Assembly: GCA_005888695.1 (NCBI GenBank)
Contig: VBBH01000029.1
Location: 1 to 33,408, forward strand
Length of the DNA stretch: 33,408 bases
Direction: 5' to 3'
Source: Candidatus Bathyarchaeota archaeon
GTDB taxonomy: Archaea; Thermoproteota; Bathyarchaeia; 40CM-2-53-6
Part shown: in pieces, positions 14,885 through 21,985 of the stretch
How the letters are laid out: each line of letters starts with the position of its first letter
Numbering within the stretch: the first letter of the stretch is position 1
Position numbers and translations under genes: made by a program
The notes under the pieces: model-generated
The model's database searches: none
Seen by the model: the letters and a program-made list of their open reading frames with translations, nothing else
Told to the model about the DNA's origin: nothing

Positions 14885-15349
14885 TTGACAGAAACCATTC
14901 AGTCCAACTCTTCAGTCGACAAGATCGAGTTCAAGGAACTAAGAAAAACCGGAAATGATTTGCTTGCCCGCATCGTTAAAGATTACGGGTCCGTCTATGT
15001 GACATCAGTTACAAGGGATGGGTGCTCTGGCTGTGAGGAGCAGAAACCCCTCTATCAGGAACTAGCCCGGAAAGTTGGACGCGAGCATCCCGGCAAGACC
15101 GTGTTCTCAAACGTCCATGTACATTCCGAGGAAGGAGTTTACAAAGAGTCGGAAGAGGCGAAGATGGTATTCCATCATGTTGCGTATCCGACTTACATGA
15201 TCCATGTTAAGTCCCGTCACGGAATCTTGGAAGCCTACCGCGCGGTCTATCCCAAGATGGAAGAACTTGAGAGACAGATCACGGAGTCCTATGAGTTGGC
15301 CGACCATTACAGGAAAGACATGGAAAAACGCCTGATTAATAGTCAATAA
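14885..15349 (+). CDS. Thioredoxin-fold protein with CSGC active site
   Basis: This encodes 154 residues. The redox motif is Cys47-Ser-Gly-Cys50 in TRDGCSGCEEQKPLYQEL, following the strand GSVYVTSV. The conserved cis-proline is probably Pro102 in VAYPTYMIHV, and VFSNVHVH provides the middle strand. Between them the family's central fold is complete. There is no signal peptide or membrane segment, so it should act in the cytosol as a thiol oxidoreductase. The charged C-terminal helix (LERQITESYELADHYRKDMEK) is an extension. The start is TTG, a short distance after a TATA-like element. It ends six bases from the stop of srp54 on the other strand. Confidence 0.8.
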   Translation: MTETIQSNSSVDKIEFKELRKTGNDLLARIVKDYGSVYVTSVTRDGCSGCEEQKPLYQELARKVGREHPGKTVFSNVHVHSEEGVYKESEEAKMVFHHVAYPTYMIHVKSRHGILEAYRAVYPKMEELERQITESYELADHYRKDMEKRLINSQ

Positions 15350-15355
15350 TCTTCA

Positions 15356-16705
15356 TCATCGCTTCCTGTTGAGCATCGGCATTCCGCCCGCGCCGGCTCG
15401 TCCCATACCCATCATTGGTCCACGACGTTTCATCTGCTTCATCATCTTCTTCATCGTAAAATACTGATTCACCAATTCCTTCACCTCTCTTTCCGGACGA
15501 CCTGAGCCCCGAGCAATCCGCTTCGATCTAGAACCATCTATAACCCTCGGTTCCTCCAACTCCTCCTCGGTCATCGACTGCATAATTACTCTCCACCCGG
15601 CCATCTTCTCCTCTGCCACCCCCAGCTGATCCTCGGAAATTTGGTTCCCGCCGGGAAGCATCTGCAACACCTTACGCAACGGTCCGAGCTTCCGCACGTT
15701 CTCCCATTGATCGTACATGTCCCGCAGGGTGAACTTGCCCTCCATGAACTTTCTAGCCTTCGCCTCAGGAACCTTGATCTCCGCCTCGTTCACCCGTTCC
15801 AGCAATCCCTTCAGATCGCCCATTCCAAGAAGGCGACCTGCAAACTCTGTCGGAACGAATGGCTCTAAATCCTCGATGCGTTCTCCTGTTCCGATGAACT
15901 TGACATGTGAACCAGTCGCGACGACTGCGGATAATGCTCCTCCGCCGCGCGCTGACCCGTCCATCTTCGTCAAGAGTATCGAGCCGACAGGCGTGGCTTC
16001 GTGAAAGGCACGAGCCTGAACAATCGCTTGTTGACCGATAGTTGCATCGATCGCTAGAATGATCTCATCCGGCTGCACTGTCTTCGCAATCTGCTTCATC
16101 TCGTTCATCAAGTCCTTCTCGTTCTTGTGCCGGCCCGCCGTGTCCACGACCACAAGATCCATCCTCTCCTTCCGGAAATGTTCCAGTCCATGCTTCGCAA
16201 TCTGGTCGGGTTTCTTTTGACCCGGCTCCCCGTAGACCTTGACTTCGGCCCTAGTGGCCAGCTGGGTTAGCTGGTCGTAGGCGCCTGGACGATAGGTGTC
16301 TGCACAGATGAGACCGACTCGCAACCCACGCTTCTGGTAGAAGCGAGCTAGCTTAACAGAGCTAGTTGTCTTACCGGTGCCTTGTATTCCGACGAGCATC
16401 AGTTTCCTGAATGCCCCTGGTTGGACATCGACCTTCGGTGCGTCCTGGCCAAGGAATCTGGCCATTTCTTCGTAGAGGACCTTGACAACATGATCTCGTC
16501 TAGTAATGCCTGGAGGAAGCTGTTCCTTTAGAGAGCGGTCCTCGACGGCCTTCGATAATTGCAGGACGAGCTCGACATTCACGTCCGCCTGCAGGAGAGC
16601 TCGTTGAAGGTCCTTGACAAGTTCCTTCACCGCCTTCTCGTCAACGTTCGGCATCCGGAGCATTTTGCGGACTGCGTCCGATAGTGAGCGTCCTACGGCT
16701 TCCAT
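15356..16705 (-). CDS. srp54: Signal recognition particle 54 kDa protein
   Basis: SRP54 binds signal sequences and 7S RNA and delivers ribosomes to the membrane with FtsY. The N domain (1-85) precedes a GTPase with G1 GIQGTGKTT (106-114), the insertion-box region (CADTYRPGAYDQL, 135-147), G3 DTAGRH (188-193) and G4 TKMDG (246-250). The M domain (about 310-449) contains the RNA-binding helix-turn (SRSKRIARGSGRPEREV) and a Met-rich tail (MKKMMKQMKRRGPMMGMG). Length 449 is standard. The start is ATG, 14 nt after the dhs stop, so it may be the last gene of an eIF5A-DHS-SRP54 run. No SRP RNA gene was found nearby. Confidence 0.97.
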   Translation of the reverse strand: MEAVGRSLSDAVRKMLRMPNVDEKAVKELVKDLQRALLQADVNVELVLQLSKAVEDRSLKEQLPPGITRRDHVVKVLYEEMARFLGQDAPKVDVQPGAFRKLMLVGIQGTGKTTSSVKLARFYQKRGLRVGLICADTYRPGAYDQLTQLATRAEVKVYGEPGQKKPDQIAKHGLEHFRKERMDLVVVDTAGRHKNEKDLMNEMKQIAKTVQPDEIILAIDATIGQQAIVQARAFHEATPVGSILLTKMDGSARGGGALSAVVATGSHVKFIGTGERIEDLEPFVPTEFAGRLLGMGDLKGLLERVNEAEIKVPEAKARKFMEGKFTLRDMYDQWENVRKLGPLRKVLQMLPGGNQISEDQLGVAEEKMAGWRVIMQSMTEEELEEPRVIDGSRSKRIARGSGRPEREVKELVNQYFTMKKMMKQMKRRGPMMGMGRAGAGGMPMLNRKR

Positions 16706-16719
16706 CTATCCGATCCTAC

Positions 16720-17700
16720 CTAGCAAGTGGGTCTGTTTCTACTCTTAACCTTCTCCAAGACGGAAGCGTAAAGGATTGGGAGACAGATGGTCACGTCTCC
16801 GATAACGTCTACGAATCTTCCTCCCTTTCGGATCTTTCTCCAGCTTATCGACTCAGCCAGCGGTGCTCCGCTCAAGCCTCCAGGTTCTGGTCTGTCCATC
16901 GTTATCTGCACTGCCAGATCCATGCCTTCTCGGAAGACGCTGGACAAGAGGGCGTTGTGCTTCGGCAACCCGCCCCCGAGTATCAGAATCCCTAGTTTCT
17001 TAGAAGTCATCGACATTTCAACCATCCTTGTCACATCTGCGAACGGGTCCGGCTGGAGAGTCTGAGTGCTCGCAAAGCTCCAGAGACTCAACCCGAGAAT
17101 CGAGTCCAACAAACCCGGAGAGAATATTCTGACATTGTTCTTCGCTGCCTTGTACAGAATGGACTCCGTATCGCCAAGCATTAGCCCAATCTTTTCCAAC
17201 AGAACTGAATAGGGAATCTTCTTCCTCTCGTTCTCAGGCATAGTTGCGAGAAGTCTTCTGATCTTCTTGTCTAATCGTTCGAATGATTCTTCCTTGACGA
17301 AAATATCCGCGATTCTATTGTATCCCTGTTTTATCAGCCGTCGATCATCGACGTTGAAGGTTCCTTGATAATGACGATTTCCCATAGCCTCGACTACGTC
17401 GTGTGTGAGGTTGGCTCCGGTAGTCACGATCGCGCCAAGAAATCCTCGATCAATCATGTCACCAATTACCAAGCGGAAGCCTGCCGGAACGATTGGGCCT
17501 GCGATTGTGAGGAAGTTGGTGTAGCTAGGATCGGAAAACATCTCATGTAGTACATCTGCAGCTATCCCCATCCGACCGGCACCAAGAACCCCTGTGTCCC
17601 GCATCCCGTCCAGGAGATGAGAGACGCTTATTCGGGGTGTGATTTTGAGCTGCTTGACAGGAATTGGGGCGATGCCCTTCTTACTATTGGGCTGTTTCAA
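16720..17700 (-). CDS. dys: Deoxyhypusine synthase
   Basis: The enzyme moves the aminobutyl group of spermidine onto one lysine of eIF5A, using NAD. The NAD-binding motifs are present (VTTGANLTHD at about 92-101, LGGGLPKH at 241-248). Lys289 in SWRKIRKGG matches the catalytic lysine of the human enzyme (SWGKI), and IFSPGLLDSILG lines the spermidine site. Length 326 is normal for archaea. The TTG start shares four bases (TTGA) with the stop of the eIF5A gene, so enzyme and substrate are translationally coupled. Confidence 0.95.
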   Translation of the reverse strand: MKQPNSKKGIAPIPVKQLKITPRISVSHLLDGMRDTGVLGAGRMGIAADVLHEMFSDPSYTNFLTIAGPIVPAGFRLVIGDMIDRGFLGAIVTTGANLTHDVVEAMGNRHYQGTFNVDDRRLIKQGYNRIADIFVKEESFERLDKKIRRLLATMPENERKKIPYSVLLEKIGLMLGDTESILYKAAKNNVRIFSPGLLDSILGLSLWSFASTQTLQPDPFADVTRMVEMSMTSKKLGILILGGGLPKHNALLSSVFREGMDLAVQITMDRPEPGGLSGAPLAESISWRKIRKGGRFVDVIGDVTICLPILYASVLEKVKSRNRPTC

Positions 17701-18092
17701 CCCTTCTTACGCACGATCATCTTCTTGCCCAAGACGTCCCAATACTCCACTTCTGCATTCGGTGCCATGAGCCTCTTCAACTCCTCATCGTCAGGCATAG
17801 GAGTCTCGAACGTTTCGTACGATTCAAGGTCCATCAACTGGACACTGTTCCCAGCTATCGAGATTATCTGACCGGATTTCTTTTCGATCATAGGCACCTC
17901 AGTCTTCCCGTCTACGGGGCTGATGAGGTTCTTCTTTTGCCCAGTGAAAATACTTATCGCGACTATCCTCGCCTTAGCGGATCCGTGCTTACCGGGCTTG
18001 GATTTTTCGAATTCGACAATTTTACACGGCTCACCGTCAATGACCACGTAGCCGCCAACTTTGAGGCTTCCGACGTCGACGGGCTTGCTCAC
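17697..18092 (-). CDS. eif5A: Translation initiation factor 5A (hypusine-containing)
   Basis: eIF5A relieves ribosomes stalled at proline-rich and other hard sequences. Lys35 in the KPGKHGSAKAR loop is the hypusine site. The N-terminal SH3-like barrel (VGGYVVIDGEPCKIVEFEK) and the C-terminal OB-like barrel (GQIISIAGNSVQLMDLESYETFETPMP) are complete, giving 131 residues as expected. The frame is open much further upstream, but the GTG at 18092 starts the protein at MSKPVDVGSLKVGGY, which fits the family. TTAAAC about 25 nt upstream could be the TATA box of a leaderless transcript. Deoxyhypusine synthase follows with a 4-nt overlap. Confidence 0.95.
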   Translation of the reverse strand: MSKPVDVGSLKVGGYVVIDGEPCKIVEFEKSKPGKHGSAKARIVAISIFTGQKKNLISPVDGKTEVPMIEKKSGQIISIAGNSVQLMDLESYETFETPMPDDEELKRLMAPNAEVEYWDVLGKKMIVRKKG

Positions 18093-18230
18093 TGGTTTGC
18101 ATCCTATCCTGTACGGTTTAACCCCCGCCTCCGAATCCCACCTAAAAGACTTCTTGCACAAACAGAAACTAGCGGCTAGGGAATTCTTTTCAAGCCGGGC
18201 ATATTGCGACCTAGACAAGATCAGGGAAGC

Positions 18231-19079
18231 GTGGCCGGTCTGACAAAGGTTGTAGGAGTGTTTGCAAAACGGGACTCTGTCGAGATTTTGAAAGCGGCAG
18301 GGAAGATCTGCAGTACAATCCAACGCCATGGCCTCTCAGTCATACCCGACGAAACACTGGCGCGAAACTCGGGCATGCCGGACGGCACACCTCTAAAGAA
18401 GCTGCATGTAGACCTACTAGTCACCGTGGGTGGAGACGGGACCGTCCTCAAGGCGACTCATGAGATCGCCAATCCGGAAACACCGATACTGGCCGTAAAC
18501 ATGGGCCGACGAGGCTATCTAACCCAGGTACAACCTGCAGACTTTGAGAACGCACTATCGCGCTGGATGAACGGAGACTTCACACTGGAGAAGCAATGGA
18601 AAGTATCCGTGAAAGAATCAGATCATCTGATCGGCGAGGGATTGAACGAGGCTGTTATGGTCCCGACAATCGTTGGCAAAATGCTCAGCCTCATTATAAA
18701 ATTCGATGGTAGAAGACTGATCATGGCTCGAGCGGATGGAGTGATAATTGCAACGCCAACTGGTTCGACAGCGCATGCCTTTTCGGCAGGAGGCCCCGTT
18801 CTCGAAAGTTCCCTTGACGCGCTTGACCTAGTTTTCATAGCACCATTGCAACCTGTTAGGTCGCTTGTCGTTCCTGCGAATGGTCGCCTGCACATTTTGA
18901 TCGGAGAGTCGGGTCCTGCGGCGAACTTGGTCGTAGACGGCCGGCTTGAGTCGAAACTCGACCCGGGAAAGACAGTTGAGTTCTCTCGGTCCTTGCACAA
19001 TGCGGTCTTTGTCCGTTTCGGCGACACGTTCCTAGAGCGCAGCCTCAAGAGGCTGACCTATGACAGGGAACCGGTTTGA
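18231..19079 (+). CDS. nadK: NAD kinase
   Basis: NAD kinase phosphorylates NAD to NADP. The signature GGDGT (residues 67-71 from the GTG at 18231) in LLVTVGGDGTVLKA is intact, as are LNEAVM and the glycine-rich ATPTGSTAHAFSAGGP. Length 282 is normal. I chose GTG 18231 because it gives the family-like MAGLTKVVGVFAKRD start; a TTG at 18204 is also possible. A TATA-like GCATATTG at about 18199-18206 would fit a leaderless start at 18231. The stop shares four bases (TTGA) with the Nob1 start. It diverges from the eIF5A gene. Confidence 0.93.
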   Translation: MAGLTKVVGVFAKRDSVEILKAAGKICSTIQRHGLSVIPDETLARNSGMPDGTPLKKLHVDLLVTVGGDGTVLKATHEIANPETPILAVNMGRRGYLTQVQPADFENALSRWMNGDFTLEKQWKVSVKESDHLIGEGLNEAVMVPTIVGKMLSLIIKFDGRRLIMARADGVIIATPTGSTAHAFSAGGPVLESSLDALDLVFIAPLQPVRSLVVPANGRLHILIGESGPAANLVVDGRLESKLDPGKTVEFSRSLHNAVFVRFGDTFLERSLKRLTYDREPV

Positions 19080-19633
19080 GGGTTCTTGTCCTCGACACTT
19101 CCGCCTTCATCATGGGATTCAACCCCACGGGGTCTGGAGGCGCATACTCTGTCCGGAGTGTGGAAGACGAACTCGTCCAAGGTACTATGCCCTACCTCCG
19201 CTTTCGGCTAAGCCGAGAGAAGGGTGCATTGGTTGTCAGAAATCCTTCAGATGTGGCTAGGAGAACGATTGAGCAACAGTCCGCGAAGACTGGAGAAGCT
19301 GGCTTCGTCTCAGAAGCTGATCGAGATGTTGTCGCCCTTGCTCTCGATCTGAAGAATGAAGGTTTGGAACCGGTCGTCGTGAGCGACGATTATGCAGTTC
19401 AAAACCTTTCGGAGCATCTCAACCTTGGCTTTGGATCGTTAGCTAACTTCGGAATCGTGCATCGTTACAACTGGATAATGGTCTGTCCAGCTTGTCACCG
19501 AAGGTACAGGGTCCCCGAGAAGGTTTGCAGAGTCTGTGGGACCGAGTTGAAAAGGAAAGTCCTCTCACGGACCAGGGTCTCGAACAAGGCGCATCCTCAG
19601 AGCTTAGGCAGCAATTCAACGAGTTCTAGTTGA
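19076..19633 (+). CDS. nob1: rRNA maturation endonuclease Nob1
   Basis: Nob1 cuts the 3' end of 16S rRNA in pre-40S/30S maturation. The PIN domain (1-130) carries the acidic residues Asp7 (LVLDTSAF), Glu30/Glu32, Asp84 (SEADRDVVALAL) and Asp104/Asp105 (VVSDDYAVQN). The zinc ribbon that defines Nob1 follows: Cys137, Cys140, Cys151 and Cys154 (CPAC and CRVC). Length 185 is usual. The TTG start overlaps the NAD kinase stop (TTGA). The last 37 nt overlap the end of the nicotinate phosphoribosyltransferase gene on the opposite strand. Confidence 0.93.
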   Translation: MRVLVLDTSAFIMGFNPTGSGGAYSVRSVEDELVQGTMPYLRFRLSREKGALVVRNPSDVARRTIEQQSAKTGEAGFVSEADRDVVALALDLKNEGLEPVVVSDDYAVQNLSEHLNLGFGSLANFGIVHRYNWIMVCPACHRRYRVPEKVCRVCGTELKRKVLSRTRVSNKAHPQSLGSNSTSSS

Positions 19634-20811
19634 CCCAACACGGATTCTCGGATCTCAATCGGCTTGGGAAGATGCGGTCCGACCAATCGTCCCTTTTCCA
19701 AGAACTCTTTGGAAAGAAGCACCATCTTTCCGTGACCCTCGGGACAGTCGGGATGATCATGGACGCTCCTCCGGGTAACCCTTGTCGACAGGCACTCCTT
19801 ACATCTCCACACTTGTTTCTTCCAGCTCAGCTTACCCCTCTTTGCAACGGGTCGTCCCTCGATCTCGACAATGTCCATTGCAAAATCTACCGCTGGTGCG
19901 CTGCTGACCGCGCTGCCAACTCCGAATCCGTCTGCTCCAGCTCTAGCATATCGGCCGACGCTATGTTCGTCCAGTCCGCCTGATACGAAGATCTTCACCT
20001 TGTCGAATCCTCTCGCGTCAAGCTCCCATCTCACTTCCCGGATGATCTCCGCGAAGTCCCCTCTACGTGAGGCCGGAGTGTCTAACCTAACCCCGTAGAG
20101 ATCTTTCCCCAAAGCTTCAGCTGCCATAATTGATTCTGTCTTCTCGTCATAGTAGGTATCGACCAATGCAATCCGTGGAACGTCCTTTGGCATGTACTTG
20201 TTGAAGCTCTTCCAAGCCTTCACCTGATCGCCTATCGAAACGATCAGCGAGTGTGGCATTGTGCCCGTAGGGTGTAAGTCGAGTAGTCTTGCGCCGATTA
20301 GACTTGAGACTGCGTCAAACCCTCCAAGGTAGCAAGCTCTATCGATCATGGGTGCGAGGACGGGGTGAGCTCGTCGAATCCCGAAGGACAAGATTGTCGA
20401 ATCCTTTCCCGCGCCCTTCCGTACTCGAGCAGCCATTGTCGCCATGCCCGAGGCTTGACATAACAAACCCAGCAGAGGAGTCTCGTAGAGGGAGAAGTCT
20501 AGGTATCGTCCTTCTAGAGTCATGACTGGAAGCCTGGTGCCGCGATGATCCTTGGGACGGAATATTGATCCTTCGGGCAACGACTCCACGTCGACGGAGA
20601 TACCCTCCATCAAATGAACAGCTTCCTCAACGCCTGCGAGAACTGCCCAGTCCCAGTCTCTCGGGAGGGACCCTGTTGTAACCTCGGCCACTACTCGCTG
20701 CTCTGTCAATCCCTCTTTCTGAAGGATCTCATTGGTTCTGACGAAGTAAACGTCAGTCGTCTCACCTTTCTTGATCTCTTCTTCAGTGGCTATCTGGAAT
20801 CTTCGCAACAA
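19597..20811 (-). CDS. pncB: Nicotinate phosphoribosyltransferase
   Basis: The enzyme makes nicotinate mononucleotide from nicotinate and PRPP in NAD salvage. Family landmarks are the N-terminal TTDVYFVRTNEIL, the FRPKDHRG and LEGRYLDFSLYETPLLGLL segments, the HPTGTMPHS loop and the PRPP-side SGGLDEHSVGRYARAGADGFGVGS. Two Cys clusters near the C-terminus (RCKECLS, then HPDCPEGH) fit the zinc-knuckle-like module of archaeal members. Length 404 is typical. The start appears to be TTG at 20811 (or the next TTG). It is convergent with Nob1 by 37 nt. NAD kinase lies close by, so two NAD(P) genes are neighbours. Confidence 0.92.
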   Translation of the reverse strand: MLRRFQIATEEEIKKGETTDVYFVRTNEILQKEGLTEQRVVAEVTTGSLPRDWDWAVLAGVEEAVHLMEGISVDVESLPEGSIFRPKDHRGTRLPVMTLEGRYLDFSLYETPLLGLLCQASGMATMAARVRKGAGKDSTILSFGIRRAHPVLAPMIDRACYLGGFDAVSSLIGARLLDLHPTGTMPHSLIVSIGDQVKAWKSFNKYMPKDVPRIALVDTYYDEKTESIMAAEALGKDLYGVRLDTPASRRGDFAEIIREVRWELDARGFDKVKIFVSGGLDEHSVGRYARAGADGFGVGSAVSSAPAVDFAMDIVEIEGRPVAKRGKLSWKKQVWRCKECLSTRVTRRSVHDHPDCPEGHGKMVLLSKEFLEKGRLVGPHLPKPIEIRESVLGQLELVELLPKL

Positions 20812-20853
20812 CTGACGCCTCTTGGATTGCCAGGCTCTTTTCGATAATTGTGG

Positions 20854-20861
20854 TTTTTAAG
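20854..20861 (-). promoter_or_regulatory. TATA-like box between pncB and gfcR
   Basis: CTTAAAAA on the minus strand (TTTTTAAG on plus) is the only strong AT box in the 55-bp divergent spacer. It lies about 45 bp before the pncB start, which suits pncB with a short leader. It is too close to the gfcR ATG at 20867 to serve that start, unless gfcR begins later, for example at TTG 20909. Confidence 0.4.
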
Positions 20862-20866
20862 TAGCT

Positions 20867-21526
20867 ATGCGCTCTCCCGGACTAGGAGTAGGTCAGGAAG
20901 AATCGGGTTTGAGGAGTCTCGAGGAACTTTCGAAGAAAGCACAGGAACTCAAGGAGAAGGGAATGTCCACCTACGAGATATCGGACGAGCTCAAGGTCCA
21001 GGCTGATACGGTCGTGTGGCTCCTACTCCACGGCCGGGACGCCGCGAAGCCTCGAGGAGAGTCGTATGACGTATACGTTAACTGGAATCCGATAGGATCA
21101 AGCGTCCGCCGCCTAACATTAGTCGGACAAGCTATTGCAGATATGGTTCGAGAATCCATCGAGGCAGGCGAGATTGAAGAGCCGGACGTCGTCGCCGGGA
21201 TAGAGACTGCTGCGATGGCGATCGCCTTGATCGTAGCTCGATCCCTCGGAAAGCCCATGGCAGCCATTCGTCCGCAAAGGATCGGTGAGAAGAAGATGGC
21301 TGGCGCTGTAAACCCAAGCTTCTATCCCGTTGAAGGTAAGAAGGTCCTGATCGTAGACACTATTCTCAGAATGGGTGAGACCGCACGTGCAGCTATCGAA
21401 ACTCTTGAGGCCGTCAAGGCGAGGCCGGTCGGTATCGCCGTGCTCGCGAATAAGAGCGGCAAGGAAAAGATTGAGGGCATACCTTTACGATCGCTAGTCG
21501 AACTACTTCCGGTTTCAAGGCAATAG
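20867..21526 (+). CDS. gfcR: GfcR-type PyrE-like phosphoribosyltransferase regulator
   Basis: This is an orotate-phosphoribosyltransferase-like protein with an N-terminal helix-turn-helix. In haloarchaea the homologue GfcR regulates sugar catabolism. The HTH lies at about 20-56 (ELSKKAQELKEKGMSTYEIS). The phosphoribosyltransferase domain (about 80-215) includes DVVAGIETAAMAIALIVARSLGKP and KVLIVDTILRMGETARAA. The PRPP loop here (residues 163-173, VDTILRMGETA) departs from the catalytic VDDV-TTG consensus, which suggests ligand sensing without catalysis. Length 219 is usual. The start is ATG 20867, but TTG 20909 would still include the HTH. It ends three bases from the next minus-strand gene. 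Confidence 0.88.
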   Translation: MRSPGLGVGQEESGLRSLEELSKKAQELKEKGMSTYEISDELKVQADTVVWLLLHGRDAAKPRGESYDVYVNWNPIGSSVRRLTLVGQAIADMVRESIEAGEIEEPDVVAGIETAAMAIALIVARSLGKPMAAIRPQRIGEKKMAGAVNPSFYPVEGKKVLIVDTILRMGETARAAIETLEAVKARPVGIAVLANKSGKEKIEGIPLRSLVELLPVSRQ

Positions 21527-21529
21527 TGT

Positions 21530-21859
21530 CTAGGCTATGTACTTCGTCACGGTTCGTTCTCTTCTCCAAACCCCGTAATCATTTGCAAAATTCAGCGAGA
21601 GCACAACAGCTGCGCCGATCATCATGAACAGCCAATAGTTCAGCCAGGCGGTTGGAGAGCTAAGGATGAAGAACATTGCTAGTCCTAGAAAAGCGAATGT
21701 GTTCAGGAGGAATAGACCGTCAAAGAACCCGCGCTCAATTGATGCCCTAATGATGAAATTGGCTTCTCTTTGCAAGCCGTGCAATTTGACAAACTTTCGT
21801 GTTATCTCATGAACTAATACAGCCAGTGTAAGCGTGATCATGGTGAACGCTCCACTCAA
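21530..21859 (-). CDS. Small membrane protein, unknown function
   Basis: This is a 109-residue protein with three to four hydrophobic segments (about 5-20, 44-66, 70-92). A polar helix between the first two (HEITRKFVKLHGLQREANFIIRASIERG) and a basic C-terminus (DYGVWRRERTVTKYIA) lie outside the membrane. The start is an apparent TTG at 21859; ATG at 21841 is an alternative. It stands alone between convergent gfcR and the topoisomerase gene. No family is recognised. Confidence 0.55.
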   Translation of the reverse strand: MSGAFTMITLTLAVLVHEITRKFVKLHGLQREANFIIRASIERGFFDGLFLLNTFAFLGLAMFFILSSPTAWLNYWLFMMIGAAVVLSLNFANDYGVWRRERTVTKYIA

Positions 21860-21985
21860 GTATTGTAATGGTAGCCTGTGAAGTGGGAGTAGGATTGTTC
21901 TTCATAGGAAGATGGTAGCAATTGGGGGGATGATAACGACAAAGACCCAGAACTTTCGCGTCATTCGATCCACGGCTCTCTTGGA

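Noticed and set aside
18093..18329. Upstream extension of the eIF5A frame
   Set aside because: eIF5A proteins begin at about the GTG 18092. The extension also runs through the promoter region of the divergent NAD kinase.
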